A stretch of 61,383 nt of DNA from positions 1 to 61,383 of the forward strand of contig NZ_JAQYWD010000041.1 in NCBI RefSeq assembly GCF_030145145.1, read 5' to 3'. Made by a program: the position numbers and the translations under genes. Positions 8,255 through 16,118 of this stretch are shown here, piece by piece (within the stretch, counting starts at the first letter, position 1; each line of letters begins with the position of its first letter). Below the pieces are notes generated by a model. That model searched no databases. It was not told where the DNA came from and saw only the letters and a program-made list of their open reading frames with translations. Source of the DNA: Desulfobacula sp. (lineage in GTDB: Bacteria; Desulfobacterota; Desulfobacteria; Desulfobacterales; Desulfobacteraceae).

Positions 8255-9190
8255 ATGGAAAAATGCTTAAAATGGATGTTGGTTGTTCTGGGTTGTTTTT
8301 TATTTTCGTTGGGTGGTGCCCTTTCAATTGAGGCTGCTACATCAGGCTCTCACTACCCGCTCGGCTGCGAGGGTGTCATGGCGGCCACGTTACCGCCACC
8401 GGGAGTTTACTACCGTGCTTACACCTCCTGGTATAACCCCACGACGCTGAAAAATGACAATGGAGATGAAATGAATGTTGGTTTTAATACAGACGCCTTT
8501 GCAATAGCGCATCGATTCGTATGGGTTACAAAGAAAAAAATCCTGGGGGCTGACTACGCATTCGATATGATCGTGCCGGTGGTTGATATTAATGTCAACA
8601 TAAAAGCCTTGGGCGTATCCGACAGCCAATCGTTATCGCTGGGCGACATTTGTATCCAACCTCTTGGCCTGGGTTGGCATGGGTCCCGCTGGGATGCGTC
8701 GTTGGCCCTGGCAGTCCTCGCACCCACCGGAGAGTACGATTCGAACAAACCGGCTTCGCCGGGCCTTGGCTATTGGACGGGCTTATTTACCCTGGGGGGA
8801 ACCTTATACCTTGACCAGGAAAAATCATGGTCAATCAGCGCATTGACACGAACGCTGGTTCATACTGAGCAAGAGGACACAAATGTCACTCCCGGTTCAG
8901 AATTTCTTGTGGAGTATGGTTTGGGTAAACAAATTCCAGTCAATAAGAAATTGCTTGTGCGTCCCGGGATTGCCGGCTATGCGTATTGGCAGATTGACGA
9001 TGATAGCGATGACGGTCCGGGTACAATTGCCGACGAGCGCAAAAAAAGTTTTGCCCTGGGGGCGGAAATAAACTTCCTCTGGTTACCGCCGACGAATTTT
9101 CAGCTGAACTTGAGGGTATTACGCGAATTTGGCGCTGAAAATACCACTGAAGGGTCAAAGATTGTGTTTACACTGACTAAAGGATGGTAG
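8255..9190 (+). CDS. Outer-membrane beta-barrel transporter, phenol MetA-pathway type
   Basis: 311 residues with an N-terminal signal peptide (hydrophobic stretch ending near SIEAAT) and no other membrane helix. Alternating hydrophobic/polar segments and the C-terminal aromatic residue (ends LTKGW) indicate a barrel. The start GSHYPLGCEGVMAATLPPPG and the following YRAYTSWY are typical of proteins annotated as 'MetA-pathway of phenol degradation' transporters, thought to help hydrophobic substrates cross the outer membrane. Its place between the FAD/Fe-S genes and the aldehyde oxidoreductase supports uptake of the pathway substrate. Specific substrate unknown. Confidence 0.82.
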   Translation: MEKCLKWMLVVLGCFLFSLGGALSIEAATSGSHYPLGCEGVMAATLPPPGVYYRAYTSWYNPTTLKNDNGDEMNVGFNTDAFAIAHRFVWVTKKKILGADYAFDMIVPVVDINVNIKALGVSDSQSLSLGDICIQPLGLGWHGSRWDASLALAVLAPTGEYDSNKPASPGLGYWTGLFTLGGTLYLDQEKSWSISALTRTLVHTEQEDTNVTPGSEFLVEYGLGKQIPVNKKLLVRPGIAGYAYWQIDDDSDDGPGTIADERKKSFALGAEINFLWLPPTNFQLNLRVLREFGAENTTEGSKIVFTLTKGW

Positions 9191-9233
9191 CCGCTGTTGT
9201 CGTATGATCGAACATCTTTAAGGGGGAGCGAAT

Positions 9234-11069
9234 ATGGGTTTATGTGGTTGGAAGGGAAAAATTTTAAGAGTCGACCTGACCCGGGGAAAAATCGGTGAAG
9301 AGGATCTTTCCGATGATTTGATGCTAAACTATATCGGAGGCCGAATTGCCGGAAATAAGATACTGCTTGACGAGATGGACCCCATGGTCGACCCTTTGGG
9401 CCCTGATAATAAACTCATTTTTGCAACAGGACCGCTCACGGGCACGGGAGTGCCCGCGGGGGGAAGATTTATCGCAGTTTCCAAATCCCCCCTGACAGGA
9501 GGAATCGCTAACCCTTGCTGCGGAGGATATTTCGGCGCAAATCTAAAGTATGCAGGCTACGACTTCCTGATCATCGAGGGCAAATCCCCTGAACCGGCAT
9601 ATTTGAGTATCGTCAACGATCAGGTAACCATCAAACCTGCGGAGCATCTTTGGGGAAAATGGGCCACCGAGACGGAAAACGCTATTCGGGCTGAATTAAG
9701 CGATTCAAAGGATGCCTGGGGAAGAAATACGCCGAGCGTGCTCCTGATCGGACCGGCAGGGGAAAATCTCGTGAGCTTCGCCTCTATCATGTCCGATGGG
9801 GGCAGAGCGCTGGGCCGTTCGGGGCTGGGGGCAGTCATGGGATCCAAAAATTTGAAAGCAATTGGGGTAAAAGGAACCGGAGAAGTTCGAATTGCCGATG
9901 TAAAGGGATTTCAAAAAGCAATAATTGATTTTATCGGCGAGGCCAGGGAGACGGGTCAGCTTGAAAACCGGTCTAAATGGGGCACATGGGATCTGATCGG
10001 GCGTGCCCAGAAAACAGGAACCTTATGTTCCCTGAACTTTAAGGAGGGGGATTTTGATGGATTCAAACCCTACGAGGATCCGGCTACAATTCGAGACAAA
10101 ATTCGTGTCAGGGACGAAGCGTGCTTCGGGTGTCCATTTCGATGCGGGAAGCGTAGTACGATATTCGATCCTGCCTACCCTGGAACGGCAAAGGGACCGG
10201 AGCATGAAACCTTGGGGCTTTTCGGTTCCAATTGCGGCGTTGCCGATCTGGATGAAATATGGAAAGCCAATTATTTGTGCAATGAGTTAGGAATGGACAC
10301 CATTACCGGGGGGGCCACAATATCCTGCGCCATGGAACTTTATGAACTTGGATATTTAACCGGAAAAACAATCGGTTATCCATTAAACTTCGGTAATGGA
10401 ACAGCGATACTGGAACTTCTAAAAAAAACCGCTTTCAGGAAGGATTTCGGGGACCAGCTGGCGGATGGGGGGTACGCTGTGGCGGAACGGGCCGGGCATC
10501 CCGAGCTTTTTATGGGGGTGAAAAAACAAGGTTTCCCTGCCTGGCACCCCCAGGGACGTTTTCCAGGTCTTGAGGTCATCGGCCTTCAGTATGCAACCAG
10601 CCCAGTCGGTGCCAGTCATACAAAATCGGTGATGACATTTCACTCCCAGTCCGACGATCTTACTCCTCTGGTCGCTTGGACCAAACATTATCAGGACTAT
10701 GTGTCCATCGTGGACGCCGGGGTATTGTGCTGGATTATCTATCACGGCCCCATGTGGGAAGACAAGGCCTCCTCATGGCTTGAGCTGGTGACCGGGGTCT
10801 CCTACTCCCAGGACAAGCTTATGATGATTGGCGAAAAAAACTGGAACATGGAACGGCTGTTTAACCTTGCCGCCGGATTAAGCTCAGAGGATGACGGGCT
10901 GCCACAGAGGATGCTGACCGAAGCTCCCCCCAGGGGAGGACGCGTCGTGGATCTACCTCCCTTGCTGGAAGAATATCACAGAATTCGGGGTTGGGATAAT
11001 AAAGGCGTTCCTAAACCGGAAAAGCTTGAAGAACTAGGGTTAAGCGAATGGAAGGTAAAGGTGCAATGA
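9234..11069 (+). CDS. Tungsten-containing aldehyde ferredoxin oxidoreductase family protein
   Basis: 611 residues, the usual size of the family. The N-terminus (GLCGWKGKILRVDLT), the GPLTGTGVPAGGRF loop, the cluster-binding motif CFGCPFRC near residue 297 and the DAGVLC cysteine near residue 495 identify it. The enzyme oxidises aldehydes to acids with a tungstopterin and a [4Fe-4S] cluster. RBS AAGGGGGAG. The stop overlaps the start of its ferredoxin partner (ATGA). Class II benzoyl-CoA reductase BamB is in the same superfamily, but no other bam gene is present, so aldehyde oxidation is the better reading. In this cluster it would make the acid for the ligase at 702. Confidence 0.9.
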   Translation: MGLCGWKGKILRVDLTRGKIGEEDLSDDLMLNYIGGRIAGNKILLDEMDPMVDPLGPDNKLIFATGPLTGTGVPAGGRFIAVSKSPLTGGIANPCCGGYFGANLKYAGYDFLIIEGKSPEPAYLSIVNDQVTIKPAEHLWGKWATETENAIRAELSDSKDAWGRNTPSVLLIGPAGENLVSFASIMSDGGRALGRSGLGAVMGSKNLKAIGVKGTGEVRIADVKGFQKAIIDFIGEARETGQLENRSKWGTWDLIGRAQKTGTLCSLNFKEGDFDGFKPYEDPATIRDKIRVRDEACFGCPFRCGKRSTIFDPAYPGTAKGPEHETLGLFGSNCGVADLDEIWKANYLCNELGMDTITGGATISCAMELYELGYLTGKTIGYPLNFGNGTAILELLKKTAFRKDFGDQLADGGYAVAERAGHPELFMGVKKQGFPAWHPQGRFPGLEVIGLQYATSPVGASHTKSVMTFHSQSDDLTPLVAWTKHYQDYVSIVDAGVLCWIIYHGPMWEDKASSWLELVTGVSYSQDKLMMIGEKNWNMERLFNLAAGLSSEDDGLPQRMLTEAPPRGGRVVDLPPLLEEYHRIRGWDNKGVPKPEKLEELGLSEWKVKVQ

Positions 11070-11431
11070 AAATCAATATAGATCATACCAAATGCAGTGG
11101 GTGCAAGCTCTGTGAGGTTGCGTGTTCCTTAAACCATACTGGCGCCGTGAATGTTCAGAGATCTAGAATCAGGGTGTTCATCGGCGAGGAGTTCTGTCTG
11201 CCGGTCATTGCCAGGAATTATAAGGCCGTATGCGATTCAAAAGGAGATATGGTCATGTACAACGGTCATGAGGTGGACGAGTGCGTTGTGTGCAGGGCTT
11301 CCTGCCCGGTTAAATCGGTATTCAAGGAACTGGATGGGAAGACGCCGTTAAAGTGTGATTTTTGTCGTGGCGATCCACAATGTGTAAGGTGGTGCCCCAC
11401 CGGAGCGCTAACGCTGGTCGGTGGGAGATAA
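11066..11431 (+). CDS. Polyferredoxin-type Fe-S partner of the aldehyde oxidoreductase
   Basis: 121 residues with about 13 cysteines in the groups CSGCKLCEVAC, CVVCRASCP, CDFC and CVRWCP, enough for about three [4Fe-4S] clusters (HycB/AorA-like). It would carry electrons from the tungsten subunit. Start at 11066 was chosen because ATGA overlaps the upstream stop; an in-frame ATG at 11048 is an alternative adding six residues. Tight coupling to the AOR gene makes the partnership likely. Confidence 0.88.
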   Translation: MKINIDHTKCSGCKLCEVACSLNHTGAVNVQRSRIRVFIGEEFCLPVIARNYKAVCDSKGDMVMYNGHEVDECVVCRASCPVKSVFKELDGKTPLKCDFCRGDPQCVRWCPTGALTLVGGR

Positions 11432-11446
11432 CTCACTTCTGACCAT

Positions 11447-11587
11447 ATGACGATTCAGAATAAATACTATAAAAAGAAGGCAGGTTGTGTTACATGGAAT
11501 ATGTTAGACGGTTTTAAAAAAATATCAGGAGATGCGACCATTTGCATTGACAGTGCGGACGAAAAAGGATTTACCCTAAAGGAGTAG
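11447..11587 (+). CDS. Possible 46-residue protein between ferredoxin and LysR genes
   Basis: An open frame starting at ATG 11447 and ending TAG 11587 encodes a Lys-rich N-terminal half and an acidic second half (IDSADEKGFTLKE). There is no good RBS and I recognise no family. It nearly fills the 163-base gap, but a chance frame is quite possible. Confidence 0.2.
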   Translation: MTIQNKYYKKKAGCVTWNMLDGFKKISGDATICIDSADEKGFTLKE

Positions 11588-11594
11588 ATATTTA

Positions 11595-12536
11595 ATGATT
11601 AATTACAATTATCTTAGATCCTTTTATCACGTAGCAAAGAATCTCAGCTTTACCTTAGCAGCCGAAGATCTTTTTGTTACTCAACCCGCTATAACAAGGC
11701 AGGTAAAGGTTCTTGAGAATCTTTGGGAGATGAAACTTTTTGAAAATTCCCGGGGGAAGATTTACCTTACCGAGGAAGGAAAATACCTTTTTGATTATGT
11801 AAAAAAGGTGTTTGATTATGAAAAAGAGATCGAAATGGCGGTAGAAGATATTAGAGGATTAAAACAAGGTGTCCTTCGCTTATCCACTACAACATATGTG
11901 CCGAACTTTATGGCATTTCTAACAAATAAGTTTAAAAAAAAATATCCCCATATAAAAGTCCAGTTAAATCACATTGGATCAGAGGACAGCATCAATATGC
12001 TGCGTATGGGGCATAGTGAAATTGCAATAATGCCAATGGTTAAGGAGTACACTGATGTCGATTTTATTCATCTGGATAATCCGGAAGTCATACTTGTAGT
12101 GAATCCTGATCATCCGTTGGCCTTAAAAGGTGTCGCTTCATTGGAGGATCTATCCAGGGAGCCACTTATCTTGAAGGAACCGGGCTCTGGAACGGCGAAA
12201 GTTGTTGCTGACTTCTTCAAGCAACATCACATCACTCCTAATATTTTTTTTGAACTTGGTGATACCGAATCCATCAAACGGATGGTTCAGAGAGGGCATG
12301 GCGTTTCCCTTTTAGTGGAATATACAGTATCCCGAGAGATTTCAGAAGGAAAATTGGTTTCAATCCCCATAGAGGAACATAAGATTTTTTTACCTATCCA
12401 TATCGTATATTTAAAAGATCGTCACTTCTCTCTTCCTGCAATTGCCTTCCTCAATATTTTGTCAAAAGTGGCTCCAGGATCACCCCACTTTCCTCATTTG
12501 GCTTCGTCTTGGCCTAAAGATTGTCCTTTCATGTGA
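11595..12536 (+). CDS. LysR-family transcriptional regulator
   Basis: 313 residues. Residues 1-60 form the winged HTH (NYLRSFYHVAKNLSFTLAAE, then FVTQPAITRQVKVLE), and residues about 90-295 the periplasmic-binding-like inducer domain (LRLSTTTYVPNFMAFL, GSGTAKVVADFF). LysR proteins usually activate neighbouring catabolic genes when the substrate or an intermediate binds. It is co-directional with the cluster, rather than divergent, so its target promoter is not obvious. AAGGAG precedes the ATG by about 11 bases. Confidence 0.9.
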   Translation: MINYNYLRSFYHVAKNLSFTLAAEDLFVTQPAITRQVKVLENLWEMKLFENSRGKIYLTEEGKYLFDYVKKVFDYEKEIEMAVEDIRGLKQGVLRLSTTTYVPNFMAFLTNKFKKKYPHIKVQLNHIGSEDSINMLRMGHSEIAIMPMVKEYTDVDFIHLDNPEVILVVNPDHPLALKGVASLEDLSREPLILKEPGSGTAKVVADFFKQHHITPNIFFELGDTESIKRMVQRGHGVSLLVEYTVSREISEGKLVSIPIEEHKIFLPIHIVYLKDRHFSLPAIAFLNILSKVAPGSPHFPHLASSWPKDCPFM

Positions 12537-12857
12537 TTGGCAAAACCAACTAATTATTTCAGATTTTGAAGCCTTACCCAAGATTGCAATTTCCCCGGAT
12601 CTATCTATATGGTGTTGCTTTTCCTACTCCTGACCTTTTTAAACTCCTTATTTAATTTTTTCGTAATGCTACAAATAATAGTCAAACCTTTTCATTTTTA
12701 AGCATTTTTTTTTACCTATAACCCTGCCTTATTACGTCATTAAAAAAAGTCATTTGCCTAGTTTTTAATTATCTGAAATTATTCACATATTCAAATTTAA
12801 AAATATTCAAGCGATTAGGCGTTTAAATAATTGGTTCACGGATATAAGGAAAAACAA
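12537..12857. other. Intergenic stretch before the Tm-1/ETF genes
   Basis: About 320 bases, very AT-rich from 12640. It probably carries the promoter of the Tm-1-like/ETF operon. I see no clear palindrome or terminator. Confidence 0.4.
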
Positions 12858-14117
12858 ATGAAAAAAACCATTGTTATTGTTGGGACTCTGGATACTAAAG
12901 GGGATGAAGTGGATCTCCTGAGATCATTAATTAAAAAAAGAGGGCATCATGTCATCGTTATAGATACCGGCATTCTTCACGAGCCACAAATCCAAGCCGA
13001 TGTCAGCAAAAATAAAATTGCTTTGGCTGGTGGTGGGGATATCCAGAGCCTTATAGAAAAAGGTGATGAGTCCTATGCCCAAAAAATTATGGCAGCAGGT
13101 TTAAAAAAGACGATAAGTTCCATGTTAAAAGGAAAAAAGATACAAGGGATATTGGCCATCGGCGGTGGTCAAGGCTCGACAATAGCCGCACCAACACTTA
13201 AATCCTTACCTTTGGGCTTACCCAAAATGCTGATTTCTACCAAGATTTCCCAGGCTGGCGTATGGCCTTACATCGGCGCCAAAGATGTAATGATCGTTCC
13301 GCCTGTGGCAGATCTGGCAGGAATCAATCGGCTAACACGACAGGTTCTCAACAACGCGGCTGGGGCCATGGTTGGCATGGTAGAAACTCCTCCAGTCAAG
13401 GATCTGAACAGACCGCTTGTTGTTTTAAGTATGAATGGGACTGTAACCACATGCGGATTGACGATTAAAAACATTCTTGAATCTGAGGGTTATGCGGTAT
13501 TGGTTTTTCACAGCATCGGAACCGGTGGGTTTGCTCTTGAGGAATATGTAAAATCATATGACGTGCAGGGGGTCATTGAACTGGCAGTGAATGAAATTGT
13601 CAACGACCTTACCGGTGGTCTTGCCTCTGCGGGTCCTGATCGTCTCACAGCGGCTGGAAAACGTGGCATTCCACAGGTTATTGTCCCGGGGAGCGCAGAC
13701 TTCATTAATTTTTTGGGTCCTGAAACCATACCTCCCAGATATAGCGGCAGAAGGATTCATAGCCATAACCCCCAGGCCTTTTTGGTCAGAACCAATGAGA
13801 AGGAAAATACACTGCTCGGCAAAACAATAGCAGACAAGTTAAATCAATCTCAGGGCCCGGTCGTGCTTCTCTGGCCTGAGAAAGGCCTTTCCACTCTTGA
13901 CAGTCAGGGAAAGCCCTTCCGGGATACAAAGGCGGATGAAGCACTTCTGGAAGCCCTAAAAACGCATCTTAATGGACGTACAGATATAATAGAATACGAC
14001 GTCCATATAAATGACAATGACTTTGCTCAGGCAGTGGTTGCCGAGTTCAAAAATTTAGTGGCAGATAACAATGTACCAAGGACAGTGAGTATAAAAACCG
14101 ATCATTGCGTTGTTTAA
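12858..14117 (+). CDS. Tm-1-like ATP-binding protein (UPF0261)
   Basis: 419 residues, the normal length of the UPF0261 family. Family hallmarks are the start IVIVGTLDTKGDEVDLL, the glycine-rich ILAIGGGQGSTIAAPTLKSLP and PKMLISTKIS segments, and LSMNGTVTTCG. The N-terminal part is the ATP-binding domain also found in plant Tm-1 proteins; enzymatic activity of the bacterial family is not established. ATG at 12858 follows AAGGA; the more distal start at 12831 lacks an RBS. It lies upstream of etfA-etfB, with a second, highly diverged relative downstream of them. The TIM-barrel partner often found with this family is absent from the window. Confidence 0.82.
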   Translation: MKKTIVIVGTLDTKGDEVDLLRSLIKKRGHHVIVIDTGILHEPQIQADVSKNKIALAGGGDIQSLIEKGDESYAQKIMAAGLKKTISSMLKGKKIQGILAIGGGQGSTIAAPTLKSLPLGLPKMLISTKISQAGVWPYIGAKDVMIVPPVADLAGINRLTRQVLNNAAGAMVGMVETPPVKDLNRPLVVLSMNGTVTTCGLTIKNILESEGYAVLVFHSIGTGGFALEEYVKSYDVQGVIELAVNEIVNDLTGGLASAGPDRLTAAGKRGIPQVIVPGSADFINFLGPETIPPRYSGRRIHSHNPQAFLVRTNEKENTLLGKTIADKLNQSQGPVVLLWPEKGLSTLDSQGKPFRDTKADEALLEALKTHLNGRTDIIEYDVHINDNDFAQAVVAEFKNLVADNNVPRTVSIKTDHCVV

Positions 14118-14215
14118 TTTGTCTGTCTCTTAAATAATAGGGGCAATATAAAAAAGCAATGAGCGCAAATGATCACGCCGAAAACGTTTTTATTACCAAG
14201 TATAGGAGGAAGCGT

Positions 14216-15217
14216 ATGAGCAAAAAATCCAATAAGGATGTATGGATTTATGGGGAAGTAACCGATGGAGAGTTAGATGTAAAGACTCTTGAATTATTGA
14301 CCATGGGAAAAAAACTGGCCATAGACTTGGATGAAGAGCTTGCAATCGTCTTAATGGGCGACAACCTTGATCCCGTCGCCCAGGATCTTGCCGGTTTTGG
14401 CCCTGATAAAATTTATAAGGTCGAGAGTCCTTTATTAAATCGGTTTAATGGCGAGATATGGGTCGATGTTCTTGAAAAACTCTTCAAGGAACTAAAGCCA
14501 AGGGTTTTTCTGGCGTCCCAGTCTTTTGTAGGAATAGAGGTTGCACCAAGATTGGCATTTCGTTTGGATTGTGAAATCATAACCGATTGTATCGATCTGA
14601 AGATAGATCCGGATGACGGCAGCCTCATTAAAACCAAAGCGATATACGGTGGCAACGTCGTTGCTACCTTCAAACAAAAAGGCGCGACGCAGATGGCGAC
14701 GGTCAGGGAAAAAGCGAACAAGCTGGCCGAGAGAGGGGCAGAACTGGGTAAAATTATAGACATCAAACCGGATATCGATGAATCCATTGTTAAAATTCAA
14801 TCCCTGGAGGTCGTTCGGGAAGACGTCGTAGCACTCAATAAAGCGGATGTCATCATCTCCGGCGGCAGAGGCATAGGGGGTATTGAAGGATTCGAAGAGT
14901 TAGCAACTTTGGTGCCTCTATTTAAAGAATCTTTTGCAAACGTTATTATAGGTGCGAGCAGGCCTGCCATAGATTCCGGATGGATTTCATCCAACCGCCA
15001 GATCGGCTTGACCGGTGAGATGGTTGCACCGGATTTCTATATCGCCGTCGGTATTTCCGGCGCCATCCAACACATCGCCGGAATGTCCAAGAGCAAGACT
15101 GTCGTTGCCATCAATAAAGACGAAGATAGCAACATCTTTAATTTAGCCGATTACGGTGTAGTTGGTGATTACAGGGAAATTCTACCAGCCTTTAAAAAGA
15201 AATGGGGGGGAGTATAA
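14216..15217 (+). CDS. etfA: Electron transfer flavoprotein, alpha subunit
   Basis: 333 residues. The C-terminal FAD domain is canonical: GGRGIGGIEGF, IIGASRPAIDSGWI, RQIGLTGEMVAP, VGISGAIQHIAGM and INKDEDSNIFNLADYGVVGD. With EtfB it forms a soluble flavoprotein dimer moving electrons between dehydrogenases and a quinone or Fe-S acceptor. ATG at 14216 follows AGGAGG; an upstream in-frame ATG at 14159 would add 19 residues without an RBS. Its stop overlaps the etfB start (TAATG). The alpha gene coming first is the reverse of the common beta-alpha order. Likely acceptor for the FAD/CCG dehydrogenases of this cluster. Confidence 0.93.
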   Translation: MSKKSNKDVWIYGEVTDGELDVKTLELLTMGKKLAIDLDEELAIVLMGDNLDPVAQDLAGFGPDKIYKVESPLLNRFNGEIWVDVLEKLFKELKPRVFLASQSFVGIEVAPRLAFRLDCEIITDCIDLKIDPDDGSLIKTKAIYGGNVVATFKQKGATQMATVREKANKLAERGAELGKIIDIKPDIDESIVKIQSLEVVREDVVALNKADVIISGGRGIGGIEGFEELATLVPLFKESFANVIIGASRPAIDSGWISSNRQIGLTGEMVAPDFYIAVGISGAIQHIAGMSKSKTVVAINKDEDSNIFNLADYGVVGDYREILPAFKKKWGGV

Positions 15218-16020
15218 TGAATCCAATAAAAATTATCGTTTGCGCAAAACAGGTCCCAGATCCTGAAGCCCCTGCTAATTTGGTTGAAATTGATTCTGAT
15301 ACAAAAATGGTTAAAATAAAGGGTCTTCCTCCTGGAATCAACAGCTATGACCAGAACGCCATTGAGGCGGCCCTGAAAATTAAAGAAAAAACGGGGGCAA
15401 AGGTTACGGTCGTAAGTGTGGGATCAAAACTTTCCCAGAGCATTTTACGAAAAGCCCTGGCTGTAGGCGTTGACGACCTTGTTCTTGTGGATGATTCCGA
15501 TTTCAAAGATCTCGACAGCCGTTCCACTGCCGATGTTCTTTCCAAGGCCATAGAAAAAATCGGAGAATACGATCTGGTCTTTACCGGAAGGCAAGCCAGT
15601 GACTGGGATTCAGGGCAGACGGGCTTAATCCTTGGAGAAATGTTGGGGATTCCCATCGTTAATCTGGTCGGCGGTGTGACGATTGAAGACAGAAGCGTTT
15701 CTGTCAAAAGAATGATACCTGGCGGATATGAGCGGGTTAAAGGCGACATGCCGGTATTGCTTACAATCAGTAACGAGGTTGGAGAGATGCGCGTTCCGTC
15801 GTTAAGAACGGTTCTTGAGTCTCGTAAGCGCCCCATAGAAGTCTGGCAGTCTGACGACCTTAAAATTGATACCCAGGAATTAAACCCTTTTGAAATTCTG
15901 GCTCTGACTTCACCGCCAAACATGGAAAGGGAGTGCAGTTTCATAGAAGGAGACTCACCTGAGGAAAGAGGCGAAAATTTGGCAATGACTTTAAAAAAAG
16001 CATTCTTAAAAAATAATTGA
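15217..16020 (+). CDS. etfB: Electron transfer flavoprotein, beta subunit
   Basis: 267 residues. The N-terminus IIVCAKQVPDPEAP, the central SYDQNAIEAALKIKE and VFTGRQASDWDSGQTG are EtfB signatures. The start overlaps the EtfA stop by one base (TAATG), indicating translational coupling. Whether this ETF bifurcates electrons cannot be decided from sequence by eye. It is followed by a hairpin and then the Tm-1/ligase-lid fusion gene. Confidence 0.93.
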   Translation: MNPIKIIVCAKQVPDPEAPANLVEIDSDTKMVKIKGLPPGINSYDQNAIEAALKIKEKTGAKVTVVSVGSKLSQSILRKALAVGVDDLVLVDDSDFKDLDSRSTADVLSKAIEKIGEYDLVFTGRQASDWDSGQTGLILGEMLGIPIVNLVGGVTIEDRSVSVKRMIPGGYERVKGDMPVLLTISNEVGEMRVPSLRTVLESRKRPIEVWQSDDLKIDTQELNPFEILALTSPPNMERECSFIEGDSPEERGENLAMTLKKAFLKNN

Positions 16021-16046
16021 GATAATGAAAAGGAGATAATAAAATC

Positions 16047-16075
16047 GAAAACGATTCCTTTAAGTGATCGTTTTC
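16047..16075. promoter_or_regulatory. Inverted repeat between etfB and the fusion gene
   Basis: GAAAACGAT (16047-16055) and ATCGTTTTC (16067-16075) are perfect 9-base arms with an 11-base loop. It may be an operator or a weak transcript-processing or termination hairpin; there is no following U-run on the + strand. Confidence 0.45.
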
Positions 16076-16118
16076 TTCATGATAATAGTTTACTTATAAG
16101 AAAAACAGGAGGCGTACA

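Noticed and set aside
9234-11431. Benzoyl-CoA reductase BamB/BamC
   Set aside because: The tungsten protein is in the same superfamily, but no bamD-I homologues or ring-cleavage genes are nearby and the ferredoxin is short; an aldehyde oxidoreductase explains the pair better.
15345-15944. 199-codon open frame on the - strand
   Set aside because: Antisense to etfB; low-complexity Ser/Arg-rich translation typical of a shadow frame.
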